Assembly: GCF_947179165.1 (NCBI RefSeq)
Contig: NC_077244.1
Coordinates: 16,502,949 to 16,566,948 of the forward strand
Length of the DNA stretch: 64,000 nt
Origin: Solanum dulcamara
Lineage: Eukaryota > Streptophyta > Magnoliopsida > Solanales > Solanaceae
Reading direction: 5' to 3'
Shown here: in pieces, positions 47,802 through 60,042 of the stretch
Numbering within the stretch: the first letter of the stretch is position 1
How the letters are laid out: each line of letters begins with the position of its first letter
Program-made: the position numbers and the translations under genes
The notes under the pieces: generated by a model
Databases searched by the model: none
The model's input: only the letters and a program-made list of their open reading frames with translations
What the model was told of the DNA's origin: nothing

Positions 47802-50800
47802 TGTCACAACCCAACCCCATGGGCTGTGACAAGTGCCCAAACTGGACACTCGTACATACACCTGTCATCTATAATCAATCAGAAACTAAACTTGATAGGG
47901 GACTTATACGGGCATAACATCACCTCAAAACTGTCATACATATATATATATGAAAACCACCTATCTCCTGGAAAGTCACAATCATCAAATGATAACATAG
48001 TACATAAGCTGACAAGGCTTCCACTGCACATCACATTCTAAAATATACATGTATATATATAAGTTGACAAGACTGCTACTATGAATAGGAACATTCTAAA
48101 ATATAAGTCATACTAGTACAACTGGAAAAAACATTTATATACCACCCACATATATGTCTACAGACCTCTAAGAATATCAACAGTAACATATAACCGCCAT
48201 ACCCATGGATAAATAAATATATACATCAAAATATCTATATTGAAATTCTAGGCTACAGAACAATAAAGCCCTTCCAAAATAGCTGAGTGGAAATCCCTAA
48301 GCTGACGGATCTCCGAAATTAATATTTGTACCTGCGGGCATGAAACGCAGCCCCCTGAAGAGAGGAATCAGTACGACATATGTACTGAGTATATAAAGCA
48401 TAAAATACCATAAAGGAGATCACATTTGAAATAGGCAATCAGGAGACAAGTATAATACCGATAATCAAGAAATCACTGTACCTGTGCCTTATAAAATAAA
48501 ATCATGCATGATCATATGATATATCATATCCGACCCATTATGGACTCGGTGAATCTATCACATACATGTATATCATATTCAGCCCATCATGGGTCTCGGC
48601 ACCATCATCATATAACTATGTCATCATATCATATCATCATATATATATACCGTACCCGGCCGTCTAATGAGGAACTCGGTGAAAAATACAGTAAAACTGT
48701 GCACGAATACATACCCAGCCTGGGACTCAGTGAAAAATACATTAAGGCATGCACGAGCAGAGTAGTGAGAAACCATATGCATTTAAATCATCATTTAGGA
48801 CTCAAAAGAATAATTAAAATGAACCATCATTTAAAAATCAAGACAATAGTTATTTCAACTAACCTTCGATTGCCATTATGAATTACATGAATTATCTCAA
48901 AATATGAATTATACCAAAATACGCCATCTGGAATCATACAAATATATCAAAACATAATGATATAATTTCTAGGAATTAAGAACAATAGCCATCCTAGTGT
49001 CTCTAAGAATAGGAGTTTCTTTGGAATTTATACATTCGTCATCCGTTGATTTCATATGGATCATGCCAGAAGAAAGAAGGGATAGGCTTTACATACCTTT
49101 AGCATTTATATGCACACAACACGTATATGCTGCCCCATAGGATCATAACCTATATTAATAGGTTAAGAACTATGATTAGGCTATGGAAAGTCATAGAACG
49201 TACTTTGTCGTTAGTAGGTTATTTCTGAAAATTTGGACATCACCTCCCCTGAACTTCATCACCATTTTTAGAGTATATGAAATCAAAACTGGGTTTTAGA
49301 TCTTAAATGAAAGTTTTAGATCTATGAAATAACTTTCCATAAAATTTTAATCACTCAAAACAGAGCTATACACAAGGAGTTATGCTAAAATTACTAACAA
49401 CAATCTCATCCAAAAATGGGTTTGCAAAACACAAAATTCTGGACAGCAACTCCCTTATACTTCTCACTTTCCCCACTTCCCAAATCAGCCATACAATCAC
49501 CAAGAAACATCAATAATCACACATTCAAATTCCATATCAAGACAATCCAAGACGATTTTCAAAAATACTCCAAACAACCCACATAACATTTAACTTCCGT
49601 TTATTACCAACATGACGACTATGATGCCATCAAATTACTTCTAATAAGTTGCAGCCATCACACCTTATTAAAATGATCTATAACAGCTCAACAATCAACC
49701 ATACAATGCAAAATCATAACTTCAATTTCACACAAGCAATCACACACTATAAGTTGCCCTTAAATGAATTACAACTTCAACTTGACATGTCGTATGCTTT
49801 CATTTTCATTTTGTAATAAGCAACAATAACGACCACCATATTTATCGATGTTCATCCATTATTTTTAGTTTAGAACAGTCCCAATATGTCCCAAACATTA
49901 ACATATACAATTTCTTCACTTTTAACAAATAATTCATGACAATAATAGCAACACGACAATCAACCCAATCTAATTCAAACAACTCCAAATCTATCCATTT
50001 TATTACCAACACTAATCATGGGTTTTTTTTGCTTCCAATTTCATTTAACACAAGTTAATATCTTAATTATAGCATTATTGGTAAGTTAAGGCAGCCAACA
50101 TTCATAACACTCAACAACAATTCCAATCCACATACAACTACTACATCTTCCAATTATCCTTAATGATCCATAGTCTTGACGTTTTTTCGAAACAATCCTA
50201 AAACATCCCAACCAACATATAATGCAACATAAAACCTTAATTAGAATCAATCTTTCAAGATCAACAAGAATAACAATAACATGTCAAAACAACGTCTAAT
50301 TAACAACATAAGAAGCTCAAAACCTTGCGACGATTTGTGAACACACCAAGGAGACTACATACGATTTTACACCTTATGTCGTATTAACTTTTCCTCTAAT
50401 TTTTGTGAGCCATAGCAGCATCCACACACAACCACAACATATTTCATTCATATGCAAGAAATTCATGTTAATATCACCACAAGTTCTACAACAACCCATA
50501 ACAAATTCAACCTCAACCTTAACGATTTAATTCCTTCATCCTCCTTACATAAACCATGATAACAACAACCAAATATTAAATAAATCAATTCATCATTTTC
50601 AAATAAGTAGCCCCCTAACATGTCTCAACAATACTTCCACATAAACATCCATAGTTTCATATATTTATCAACTTACAAAAGTTTAAATTGCTTCCAAGAT
50701 GAGTAAAAAGATGAAATCTTAACTTAGGCTAAAAATGCATGATTTTGCTTGGACTTGAGGTCTTGCTTCATCAAAGTTTTTACATCCCTAAATACTCCAA

Positions 50801-51795
50801 CCTTGCTGCTATCCACATGAGAAATAACCACACTTCACCCTTTAATTTCTCCTTTAAACTCCACCTTGGCTGAGAGCCCTTCTCTCTACCTCCTTCACTT
50901 CTCTCTCTAAATTGCTTTGGTCAAAAGAATGAAATGAATGCATTTTTAGCATTATCCTTTAAGACATAGTCTTAATATGCTATACATGTGCATCCCCTAA
51001 CCTTTCATGTGACCCTTCTACATGGCTTCTATCTACTTAATTACTTAACTACTTTAGGAGGGGACCACACAAGTACCTAGGTTAATTAGTTTAATCAACC
51101 TCTAATTTTTACCTAGTCATCTAATCCCAAATAAATAAATTACTAGTCTCCAAAATATATTCTAATTAGAATTGAGAATTAAATATTTCTATTCCGAAAA
51201 CGATCCCGTCTTTAATTTGAGTCGATTCTCTTGCAAATGACTCGACGTATAAAAATACGGAATATAATATATCCATTAGCTCACGAATAGTCCAATGCAA
51301 AAAAATATATATAAAATATAACAATTATCATACTATTTATGAATTATTTTAGCCTACTTATAGTAATAAAGGGCGGTGGAGTGGTCCTGCCACGTCTCCA
51401 CCACATCTCTACTTGTGGCCAATGCCTTTGTTTAGTAAAACAGTCATATATCTTGATCCCTATATCGAATAAATTACCACGACTTATGGTTGGAAAGATA
51501 ATTGAATTATTTACAACTTTGATTTTAAGAGTTTTCCAAAATTCGAAAACAATGATATTGTTATGGCCTCCCCAAGTCAGATCACCTGAAAATATAACTT
51601 AAAATATCTTTTTGGAGGGCTTACACTTATATTTGGCCCAAGGTTCCTTGTTGAGTTGTGTTTAACTTTACATATATTATCCATATTAAATATCATATGT
51701 ATTTTTATAAAAATTCTATTATGTGGGCTCCACCTTAGCTCACGATTAAGCCATATATAGCCATTGTAAGAGAAAATAATTTCCGGGGTGTAACA
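47802..51795 (-). mobile_element. Element B 5' LTR (3,994 bp)
   Basis: It starts TGTCACAACCCAACCCC and ends CCGGGGTGTAACA. It aligns with the whole of the 3' LTR with few differences. The stretch 51339-51602 is open by chance on + and shows no domain. Confidence 0.92.
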
Positions 51796-53606
51796 TATAA
51801 ATACCTACCTTATTTCCTCATTTTATTCATCAAGCTTTCTCAAGCAACTCTTCTCTCTATACACTTCTTTACTCATTCTCAAATATAATTTTAGTTCTTA
51901 GTAGTGAAGATATACTATTCTGTTTATTTATATACTCCGGGTAGTACACAAAATAATCCGGTGAGGAGAAAAGCTAGAACTCAAGAGTGTTCATTAAGTC
52001 CTTCGGATTCTAGGTATGTAAGGCTTCAATTAGAGTATTCCTTCCACTCTCATGCCTAAAGTATTTTAATTATATGATAAACTATGTTTATTTTCTTTAA
52101 GCTTTACTCTAAGTTATGTGGATGTTTATCCATGGGTTCTTCCACCCATGTAGTCCAAAAACTCTTTCAATTAAATCTCTCAATTTCAAGTAATATTTTC
52201 TTATGAGTAATTCTTATTTTTACTTAATAGCATGAATCATGATTAAACTAATGATTCTTTTTCTATTTTGATGCAACATTATTTCATATGTATGATTTGA
52301 TGGTTTACAAGTAATTTCTCTATTTATCTCTTTAAAGGTTCTTGACCTTCTCCTTTACTTTTTTAGAGCGTATCGCTATTTTGAAATGAAAAAAAAGGTT
52401 TATAGATGAAGTAATTAATGGTGGGTTATTTAAAGCATGATTTTTAATTAATGAATTTCAAAGTATTTATGTATATTTACTTACATACATGTTTGTAAGT
52501 TGAAGAGATTTGAAACCCACCTAGTTTTACTATGTTTTCAATAAAGTTTGACTTGAAAGCTTTGACTCCAAATGAATATTTATGAAAGAAATATCTATGA
52601 TCGAAAGAGAGTCTTATGAAATGAAAGAATGATGAAATGATATGAATGATGGATTCTTTATGCAATAAGGACAATTCTTGCATATTTGAATTATTAAATA
52701 TTTTAATGAGCCATTCTACCGAATATGATGTTTGAATTCTCAAGTTATATGTTATGAATATTTTGAAGTATTAAACTATTCCGTGGAATTGACTTAGCAA
52801 CGAATGGGGCAATGAGGTGGGATTCGGTAAGGTAATCCTAGTAGAAACCCCTTTGTCTCATTAACTATGTGTCAACATAGGAGCCCTTTTAGGCTTAGGC
52901 TAATGGATCCATAAATAGCCCTTAAAGTTAAAAATAAAGAAATGAATGAAGTTGACGGAGTTCTACCTGGTAAGTAGTCTCCCCGGCCAACGTAGGGGGT
53001 TATGTTGGATTCCATGTAATAGCTCGCATGGTCTTAAATGTCGGTTATGATTATTTTCCCACAAAATGAATGTTTTAAAGGATATTTATATGATTTATTA
53101 GTCATGCATTACATTATGTTCCATATTACATAAATATTTTAATGTTTTCTCAATGTTCATGCATCCTTACATACTTAGTACATTCAAAGTACTAACGCAT
53201 ACTCTTTTGCCTACATGATATCACCATGTCGGGAACAGTGCTCCTCCTCGTTCTTCTCCATGTGGCTAGTTGAGATTCCGTTGAATACTACTTTTGGTGA
53301 GTTCCCATGTTTCGGAAATAATACTCCTTTATCTTTCTAGCTTATGATATGTTGAGATATTTTACTATGGTATTTCTTCTATTATTATTGAGGGTGAGCT
53401 AGGGACTTGTCTTAGCCCTGTTAAATCTAAAAGTTAGACGTATTGTTGGACATATGTAAGTTGAAGATTTACTATTATGATTTCCGCTTGTTTATTTATC
53501 ATCATTACCTATGAAAGGCTAAAAGAATGCTAAGAGGCTTGTTTGAGGTACTTTCGGGTTCCTCATTCGTCATGTCACGTCTAGGCCCTAGGCTTAGATC
53601 GTGACA
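51796..53606 (+). mobile_element. Solo LTR D, right segment
   Basis: It begins with the second TATAA copy, continues with the CT-rich leader and ends GATCGTGACA. It is noncoding. The open stretch 52477-52743 on minus has no domain. Confidence 0.87.
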
Positions 53607-54299
53607 GATCTGTTATGGATATGTTCCCTACTCTGGAGTAAGTTGTGGTTTGGCGTCAGTGAAGGGAGGGCGACCACATTTTGTTCACCGAGTCCCTTAA
53701 TGAGGCTGGATATGACTTATGTTTTTACGCATGCATTATCTATGTTTGTGATAAGCAATTTGACATTCTAGATATTTCGCTCATTTCTACACATTCTGTT
53801 CTAGTTATGAATTTATTTATTATAGTCCATACTTTACATATTCAGTACATTTTCTGTACTGACCCCCTTTCCTCGGGGGCTGCATTACATGCCTGCAGGT
53901 ACGGACGTTTGACTTGTCGATCCGCTTGGTTAGGACATCCACTCTGTTGTTTGACAATGCTCCTTTGTTCGTAGCCTATATTTTGGTACTGACCTTTCTG
54001 TAGCCTATATGTATACGTTGGTCAGGGATATGATAGGGCCCTATCCCGTTATATGATTATGCTATCGTTCTGTAGAGGTTTGTAGATATGTATTTGTGGG
54101 TTCTGTATATATTTTAGGCTTTTGTGTTCCATGACGGCCTTATCGGCTTTTGTGAGATGCATCTGTTTTTGTGTGCTATCTAGTGACCTTAATTAATTTC
54201 TATATTTATTTATTTTGCTAATATGCTAATTTGGGTTAAGGGAACATATGGGTGTCCAACTCGGGCATGAGTCGTGGCCTACGGGATTGGGTCATGATA
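53607..54299 (+). mobile_element. Element C 5' LTR, segment 3
   Basis: It begins with the second GATCT copy and matches 59355-60037. It ends GGGTCATGATA (the 3' LTR ends GTCGTGACA), so the terminal CA has decayed to TA. Confidence 0.88.
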
Positions 54300-54303
54300 A
54301 AAG

Positions 54304-54317
54304 TGGTATCAGAGCGG
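54304..54317 (+). other. Primer-binding site, tRNA-iMet type (element C)
   Basis: TGGTATCAGAGCGG follows the 5' LTR end by four bases. Only the 13th base differs from A's site. Confidence 0.92.
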
Positions 54318-57300
54318 TCCTTCCTTGGAGTATCTACAGACCGTGTCTAGTAAATTCTTTCTTATCGGTGTGTTGTGCGCCACATCTATAAACAGGAGGC
54401 TACATGATATTTAGGATGTTACCTTTCTTTCATATCTAAGATCGTATGATAGATCCGAGTCATCAGAAAACTCTTTATATTAACCTTGGATGTTAACAAA
54501 AGGATGACAACAACAGAAGGAAGTGACTGACGATATTGGAAGTCACAAAGCACGCAGGTAAGCAAAGGCATGAAAGATATCTATTGGGTAAGGTATTGAA
54601 GTAGAACTAAAATGTAAAGTTATAAATTGAAAGAAAGAGTAAATAAGAAAGTGTAGCAGGGGAAATACCAGTGGACGTACGAGGTAAGTCTATTTTCATA
54701 CTGTTGATTGTGGGCACCCTGTGTGGCTGTTATATGATGTGATATGATACATATATATGTAACTTTATACATGTGGGCCCTATGAGGCACTGTTGGTATT
54801 TTATGTGTGCAGGTTTGAGATAGTAAGAAATATAGAGGAAACTCTGCCCAAATTTTCCTAAAAATAAAAAGAGAATGAGATATAGGGCTGTAGTATGTCT
54901 TGAAAGGTTGTTCCCACAATAATGATAAGATTTGGCTAAACCACGAGTATTGCTGACCTTGAGAAATATGTTAATTTCTGAATTGATGGCAATAGAAACT
55001 AGGAGGTTGATATTGATATGGTAACCTGAAGTTGGAAAAGACTTGTGACCCTAGGGAGATGATTTAGAGAAGATTGGTAGTTCTGGATAGAATGATATAT
55101 TAAGGCACAGATGGAATTGATACACAAGGATAAACTGTGACGAACTATAATTAAAAGGAGTAACAGAATGATTAAGACAAAAGTGCAAGGGAAACAGAAC
55201 TGTGACAGCTTTGAAGTATTAATAGGACAGCTTGGGAGATATTAAGGATAAGACTAACTAAGAAGGGTAAGTAACCCATAGTAAGAATCGTGAAAAAGGT
55301 TAAGAAGTGTTATACTATAGGGTGGAATACGAACAAGATATGATGTGAATATAACGAGGATCGTTATGAAAATAAGTAAAGCCTAGTGAGAAAGTGGCTA
55401 GTGATAAGACATGGTCTGTGTAATAAGAATATAAGGGTAAGTGTGAAATGGAAAAGCGGGCTAGTGAACAAATAAGAAAGACTTATCAAGTTCTATAGGG
55501 AAAGTTGCGAATAAAGATTAATGCAATAACGGAAATGATAGAGAGCACAAGGAAAGAGAGAGTAACTGAAAGGAGTAAGCAAGAAGAAAGCGAGATGACA
55601 GTGTAATAATAGGTCATGACATGTGTAGCCAAAGATACGAATGTTAAAAGTGATGGAACTACAAAAGACCAAGCTGTAGAAGGATGAGCAATGAGATAGA
55701 ATGGGTGTTAGGGAATGATTGGTATGATACGAATAAAGATGGATGGATAAAATACATTTTGGAAATGAGAAAAATTATTATGTGGAAGTAATGCGTTCTG
55801 AATAATACAGAGGTAGTATAAGATCCCTCTTGTGTAGAATAAAAGATAGACATAGACGAGATAAATGATAAGAGAAATCTGACTAAGTCTTATTATTTTT
55901 TTCCTGGGCATTGATTTCTTCCTGTATAGCATCTCTCCAGCAAGAATGATTGGAGGCTTCAGCAAATGATTCAGGTTCATGAGAAGATTGAATTGAGATG
56001 AGGTAAGCTCGATCTTTTGTTTTGGGGAAAACGATTCATAAGCCTTCAACAGGATAAGAAACTTGAGAGGATGGACGAAGCTGAGAGCGCAACCAAGATA
56101 GATATGATTAAATGAATACAGATACGGAACGAAAGGGGAACATACAATATGAACTTAAATTTGCAATACGACGACATGGTTATAAGGTATGGCCCTGATT
56201 AAAGTAAACTTGGTATATTGTTGAGAAAATTAAAAGTTGGTGTTAGGTACATAGTAAGGGCAAGGGGTATAAGGTATAAAGGGGTGGTACGTGCACACAA
56301 AGTCACCCCAATAATAGTGGAATCCTTAAGAGATAAAGACGGTAAACTTAAGGAATAAATGGTTCAATATACATTCATCCGAAGAAACAAAGGATATAGG
56401 TTGGGATAAAGCTACTCCTGCAAGAGAACCTTGGATAATTATCGTTGAAATACAAGTATTGTCTAATTGATATTGGAAAGACTAAAAGTTCTAATTAACT
56501 TTTGATAAAGATAAGTGGAGTGTGGTCTTAGGTGAGTTATTCCATGGGTCACATTACATAAGTACAGATTAATAAATGAGATATCGCACTACGTACGGAA
56601 AGGTTCTCGTCGCTTCGTGAATTAGTCAATATTTCGTACATACAGAATAAAGTTATAAAGGATGAAGAAAGAGATGGACATGATACGGTACCAAACGGAT
56701 TGGGAAAAGAGATTGGATGAGTTTTGAGATTGGACAAAGGTATAAGTAGCCCCCCCCTTAAGGGGGGAAGCGGGGTGAGAAGAATGCAAGGGCAAGATGA
56801 AAACAATGGATACTACAATATAGAGGACATGGATGTTTAAACTTCAAGAAGATCCTGTGCTAAAGCAAGTTAGAAGGGCTGAAAGGCAACAATAATGGGA
56901 TAGAAGTCAGAATGGTATTTAAGGCGGTGTCAAGAAGTTTTTGGCAAAACCCTGCACGACATAACGTTAGAAGATGGGTGTGTATAAAAAAAGAAGGGGT
57001 ACGACTAGGGAAGGGTATCAAATAACTCAAGAGATAGTGTGAAAGATAATGATACCATGCGGGGTCAAAAGCCAATAAGGATGTGTATGTGTTACGTATA
57101 GGTCCAAGTGAGTAAGTACGTGGTAAGGGGAATAAGGGTTCAATAAGGACAATACAGTTATAATATTTTGGATATGTTACAGAGAGGTAGACAAGTGATA
57201 TCCTTACTTGTTCCCTATATCCAAAGGTAGTCTAAACTCCTAAAGAATTAGAAGACAACGGTTATAGAGAACTCCCAAAAATCCTCGTAAATCCCTATAA

Positions 57301-57330
57301 GATGAATTAATATTCGAGAATGAATATTCT
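54318..57330 (+). other. Noncoding internal region of element C
   Basis: About 3.0 kb, purine-rich on the + strand, without gag or pol. The part next to the primer site (54320-54900) matches A and B read in reverse, including a GGTGTGTTGTGCxCCACAT block and a GGCAGAGTTTCC-type block. A 16-bp palindrome lies at 56752-56767. Short open stretches on the minus strand (for example 55708-56049) have no domain. Confidence 0.82.
56752..56767. repeat. Perfect GC palindrome CCCCCCTTAAGGGGGG
   Basis: A 16-bp perfect palindrome in otherwise AT-rich DNA inside C. The equivalent region of A (near 34765) keeps only the C-run half, and B's copy (near 45575) is further decayed. Confidence 0.95.
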
Positions 57331-57344
57331 AAAGAGGGAAAGAA
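57331..57344 (+). other. Polypurine tract of element C
   Basis: AAAGAGGGAAAGAA directly precedes the 3' LTR start TGTTATACCCC and follows the TATTCGAGAATGAATATTC block. Confidence 0.88.
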
Positions 57345-60037
57345 TGTTATACCCCGTACTTTTATACCTTGAAAGGTTCTTAAGCTTCCTAGAAGTCACT
57401 ATGTGATATGGATAATCTATAACGGTACCAAACAACTCTAAGGAAGGGAGAATGTGACACCCCATAGTAGGGAAGATTGGAAATATGGTTATAAGAATCC
57501 GGAAGAAGTTGGAGGCCAAGTAATGAGTTATAGGACTCGACTTATGTACGTAATCTACCAACTTGAAAATCTTACATTATTAAGCTACTTGATTTCACAC
57601 TAAGCTTACGTAGCAAGGATTACATAAGTTTATAAAGTAAGACGAGATTACGGACCCACGAGGAGGAAAAAAAGGTGACACATGGCAGAAAGAGGGAGTG
57701 ACAAGTGGAAGAAGCTGGAAGTGCCAGATGGCAGAAGATGAATCAAAGGGGGTGGTCCCCCCCACATGCCATGTGGCATCCCCTAAGTGGAGGAGGTGAT
57801 GCATTGGCCCACTAAGGGCTTGACATGTGTCACCACCTAGGGAATGACACATGTCACACCTAAGGTGGCTTTTATATATATATATATGTATATATATATT
57901 ATGATAATATTTATCCAAATAAGTCATTCTTATCTCTAAGAAAATTCTAGAAAAAAAAAGAGGCGAGAAACTCTAGACTAGAGAAAGGGAGCCATGGATA
58001 TGGAGCCAAAAAAGTAAGCCCACAGATTTCATTCCATGAATTCATTATTTAGGGTATACCACTAGGGTATGAAGGTTTTATTAATGTAAATTTATGGTTT
58101 GGATAAGCACCAAGAGGATAACAAACAGTCATGGAGTTTCAGCCACGCTAAAAGAGCTTCCGAGGCGAGTTTTGGCGAGTTTCAGGCAAGGTAAGGCTTT
58201 CCCTTTAAAGTTGGAGTTTATGATGTTTTTATGAGGTATATTAAATTTATTAAATTAGGCTGGAAGTGGAAAAATTATATAAGGATGCTTGACATTAGAA
58301 ACAAACTAAATGGAAGTTGTTAAAGTTAAATCGAAGCCGAGTAGTGTGTTGTGATTGTGGTGTTGCGGTTGTAGCTGGCTTGATTGTGTGTTGCAGGGAT
58401 GGAAATTGTGATAAAAAGGGTGTGTTTTCTTCTTATTGAATCCACACGACCCTATGTTTCATATGGTTAAAGGTTTTCTGAAATAAAGATTAAAAACTCT
58501 ATTTTGGTATCGTAGTTTTGAGTGAGTTGGTGGGAGTTTGTATTGTGTAATGTTGAAGTAATTTACTTGTATGTATGCTTTTGGGTGTTGTTTTTGGTTG
58601 GATGTAGTAATTAATTATGTAATTGGAAGTTTGGATAGGGCAAGTTATAGGGGAGATGTTGTCCAATTTCCAGTAACTTCGAAACTAGTAATAAACTAGT
58701 CGAGGGAAATGGATAAGGAGATGATTTCTATGGATACTTGGTTGTAGATTTGGAAGTTGGAAAGTGTAAGGTTATTAATATTAGTAGTACTTTCATGTTA
58801 AATAGGCTAAAAAGACGACGAGGCGAATGTGGTCAAGGGAAATCCATAAGAAGTATGTGAAGCTACCAGGATTAATATTATATTTGGGGGTAATTCCATT
58901 TATAAGTTTCGAGGGTGATTCATGATTCCTTTTCTTGGATATTCTCCGATAGTTAATGTCCTTGGCTTTTATAAGTTACTTTTTATCGTCTTGATTCATG
59001 CCTATGATTTCTAAGGCTCTTTTGCTATGATCAATAGTGATATTCAAGGGATGATTGATGTGATCATCGTCCTAATTTTCAAATGATAATTTTTCTTTAT
59101 TACTTCATTGAGTCTTTCACAATGTTTTAAATTGCATTTGGTTTCTCACTACTCTATGCGTGGATGCCTCAATGCTTCTTCCACTGAGCCCGAGCCAGGA
59201 TATGTTATCAAGTGTACTTCTCTGCATTATTCACCGTATCCCGATGTGAGGGGACATGTATGACATGTACATGAGTTGTGGTGTATGTTATGCCATGTAC
59301 ACATATGCTGATGTCTGATGATATAATATTATATGGCCATCTTATATGATATGATCTGTTATGGAGATGTTCCCTACTCTGTAGTATGTTGTGCTATGGC
59401 TCCAGTGAAGGGAGGGTGACAACACTTTGTTCACCGAGTCCCCTAATGGGGCCAGATATGACTTATGTTTTTCCGTATGCATTATCTGTGTTTGTGATAA
59501 GCATTTTGACATTCCGGATATTTTGCTCATTTTTTGCACATTCTATTCTAGTTATGACTTTATTTATTATAGTCCATGCTTTACATATTCAGTACATTTT
59601 CCGTACTGACCCCCTGGCTGTATTACATATTCGCAGGTACAGACGTTTGAGTTGCCGATCCACTTGCTTAGGACATCCACTCTGCTATTTGACAGTGCTC
59701 CTTTATTCGGAGCCCATATTTTGGTACTGACCTTTCTGTAGCCTATATGTATATGTTGGTCAGGGATACGAAGGGGTCCTGTCCCATTATATGATTATGC
59801 TATCATTTTATAGAGGTCTGTAGATATGTATTTGTAGGTTCTGTATATGTTTTGGGCTTTTGTGTTCCGCGATGGCCTTATCGACTTTCATGAGCTGCAT
59901 TTATTTTCGTGCGCTATCTAGTGACTTTAATTAATTTTTATATTTATTTATTCTGCTAATATGCTAATTTGGGATAAGGGTACGTATGGGTGTCCAACTC
60001 GAGAACGAGTCGCAGCCTACGAGATTAGGTCGTGACA
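57345..60037 (+). mobile_element. Element C 3' LTR (2,693 bp)
   Basis: It is uninterrupted and serves as the reference for rejoining the 5' LTR. It starts TGTTATACCCCGTAC and ends TTAGGTCGTGACA. It carries two tandem GACATGTGTC/GACACATGTC sites (57822-57855) where the 5' copy has one, followed by a TATATATA run. It is noncoding. Confidence 0.93.
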
Positions 60038-60042
60038 TGGTC

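Larger units (their letters stand above)
40756..51795 (-). mobile_element. Element B: LARD with 4-kb LTRs, 11,040 bp
   Basis: It is flanked by TATAA (40751-40755, 51796-51800). On the minus strand the 5' LTR is 47802-51795 and the 3' LTR is 40756-44769. The internal region is only 3.03 kb and has a primer site and polypurine tract but no gag or pol. A hand comparison over 350 LTR bases gives about 98% identity (seven differences), so this is the youngest insertion here. It needs proteins from another element to move. It lies inside solo LTR D. Confidence 0.92.
40182..53606 (+). mobile_element. Solo LTR D, split by element B
   Basis: It starts TGTGAATTCCCC, ends TTAGATCGTGACA and is flanked by GATCT (40177-40181, 53607-53611). 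Without B it is about 2.38 kb. The left segment is 40182-40755 and the right is 51801-53606. The right part holds the CCATGGGTTCTTCCACCCATG block (near 52130) and the ATAGCTCGCATGGTCTTAAATG block (near 53020) shared with LTRs of element 1 and F. No primer site or internal region is attached, so it is a recombined solo LTR. Confidence 0.87.
28150..60037 (+). mobile_element. Element C: LARD-like gypsy element carrying nested insertions
   Basis: C is bounded by TGTTAT at 28150 and CGTGACA at 60037 and flanked by TGGTC duplications (28145-28149, 60038-60042). Removing the nested A and D+B insertions leaves about 8.5 kb: LTRs of about 2.7 kb each and a 3.0-kb internal region with a primer site and polypurine tract but no recognisable gag or pol. 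LTR identity is roughly 91% by hand over about 120 bases. C interrupts the integrase of element E. With no enzymes of its own, it must have been mobilised in trans (inference). Confidence 0.88.

Noticed and set aside
30003..48881. Recurring open frames beginning MHDHMIYH or MHNHIIYH in three places (near 30003, 41476 and 48504)
   Set aside because: They repeat only because they lie at the same position of related LTRs in A and B. They are built on ATCATATCAT-type simple sequence and have no domain.
1988..54317. tRNA genes at the TGGTATCAGAGC matches
   Set aside because: Only the 12-14 bases of primer-binding sites are present, each next to an LTR. No cloverleaf can be drawn.
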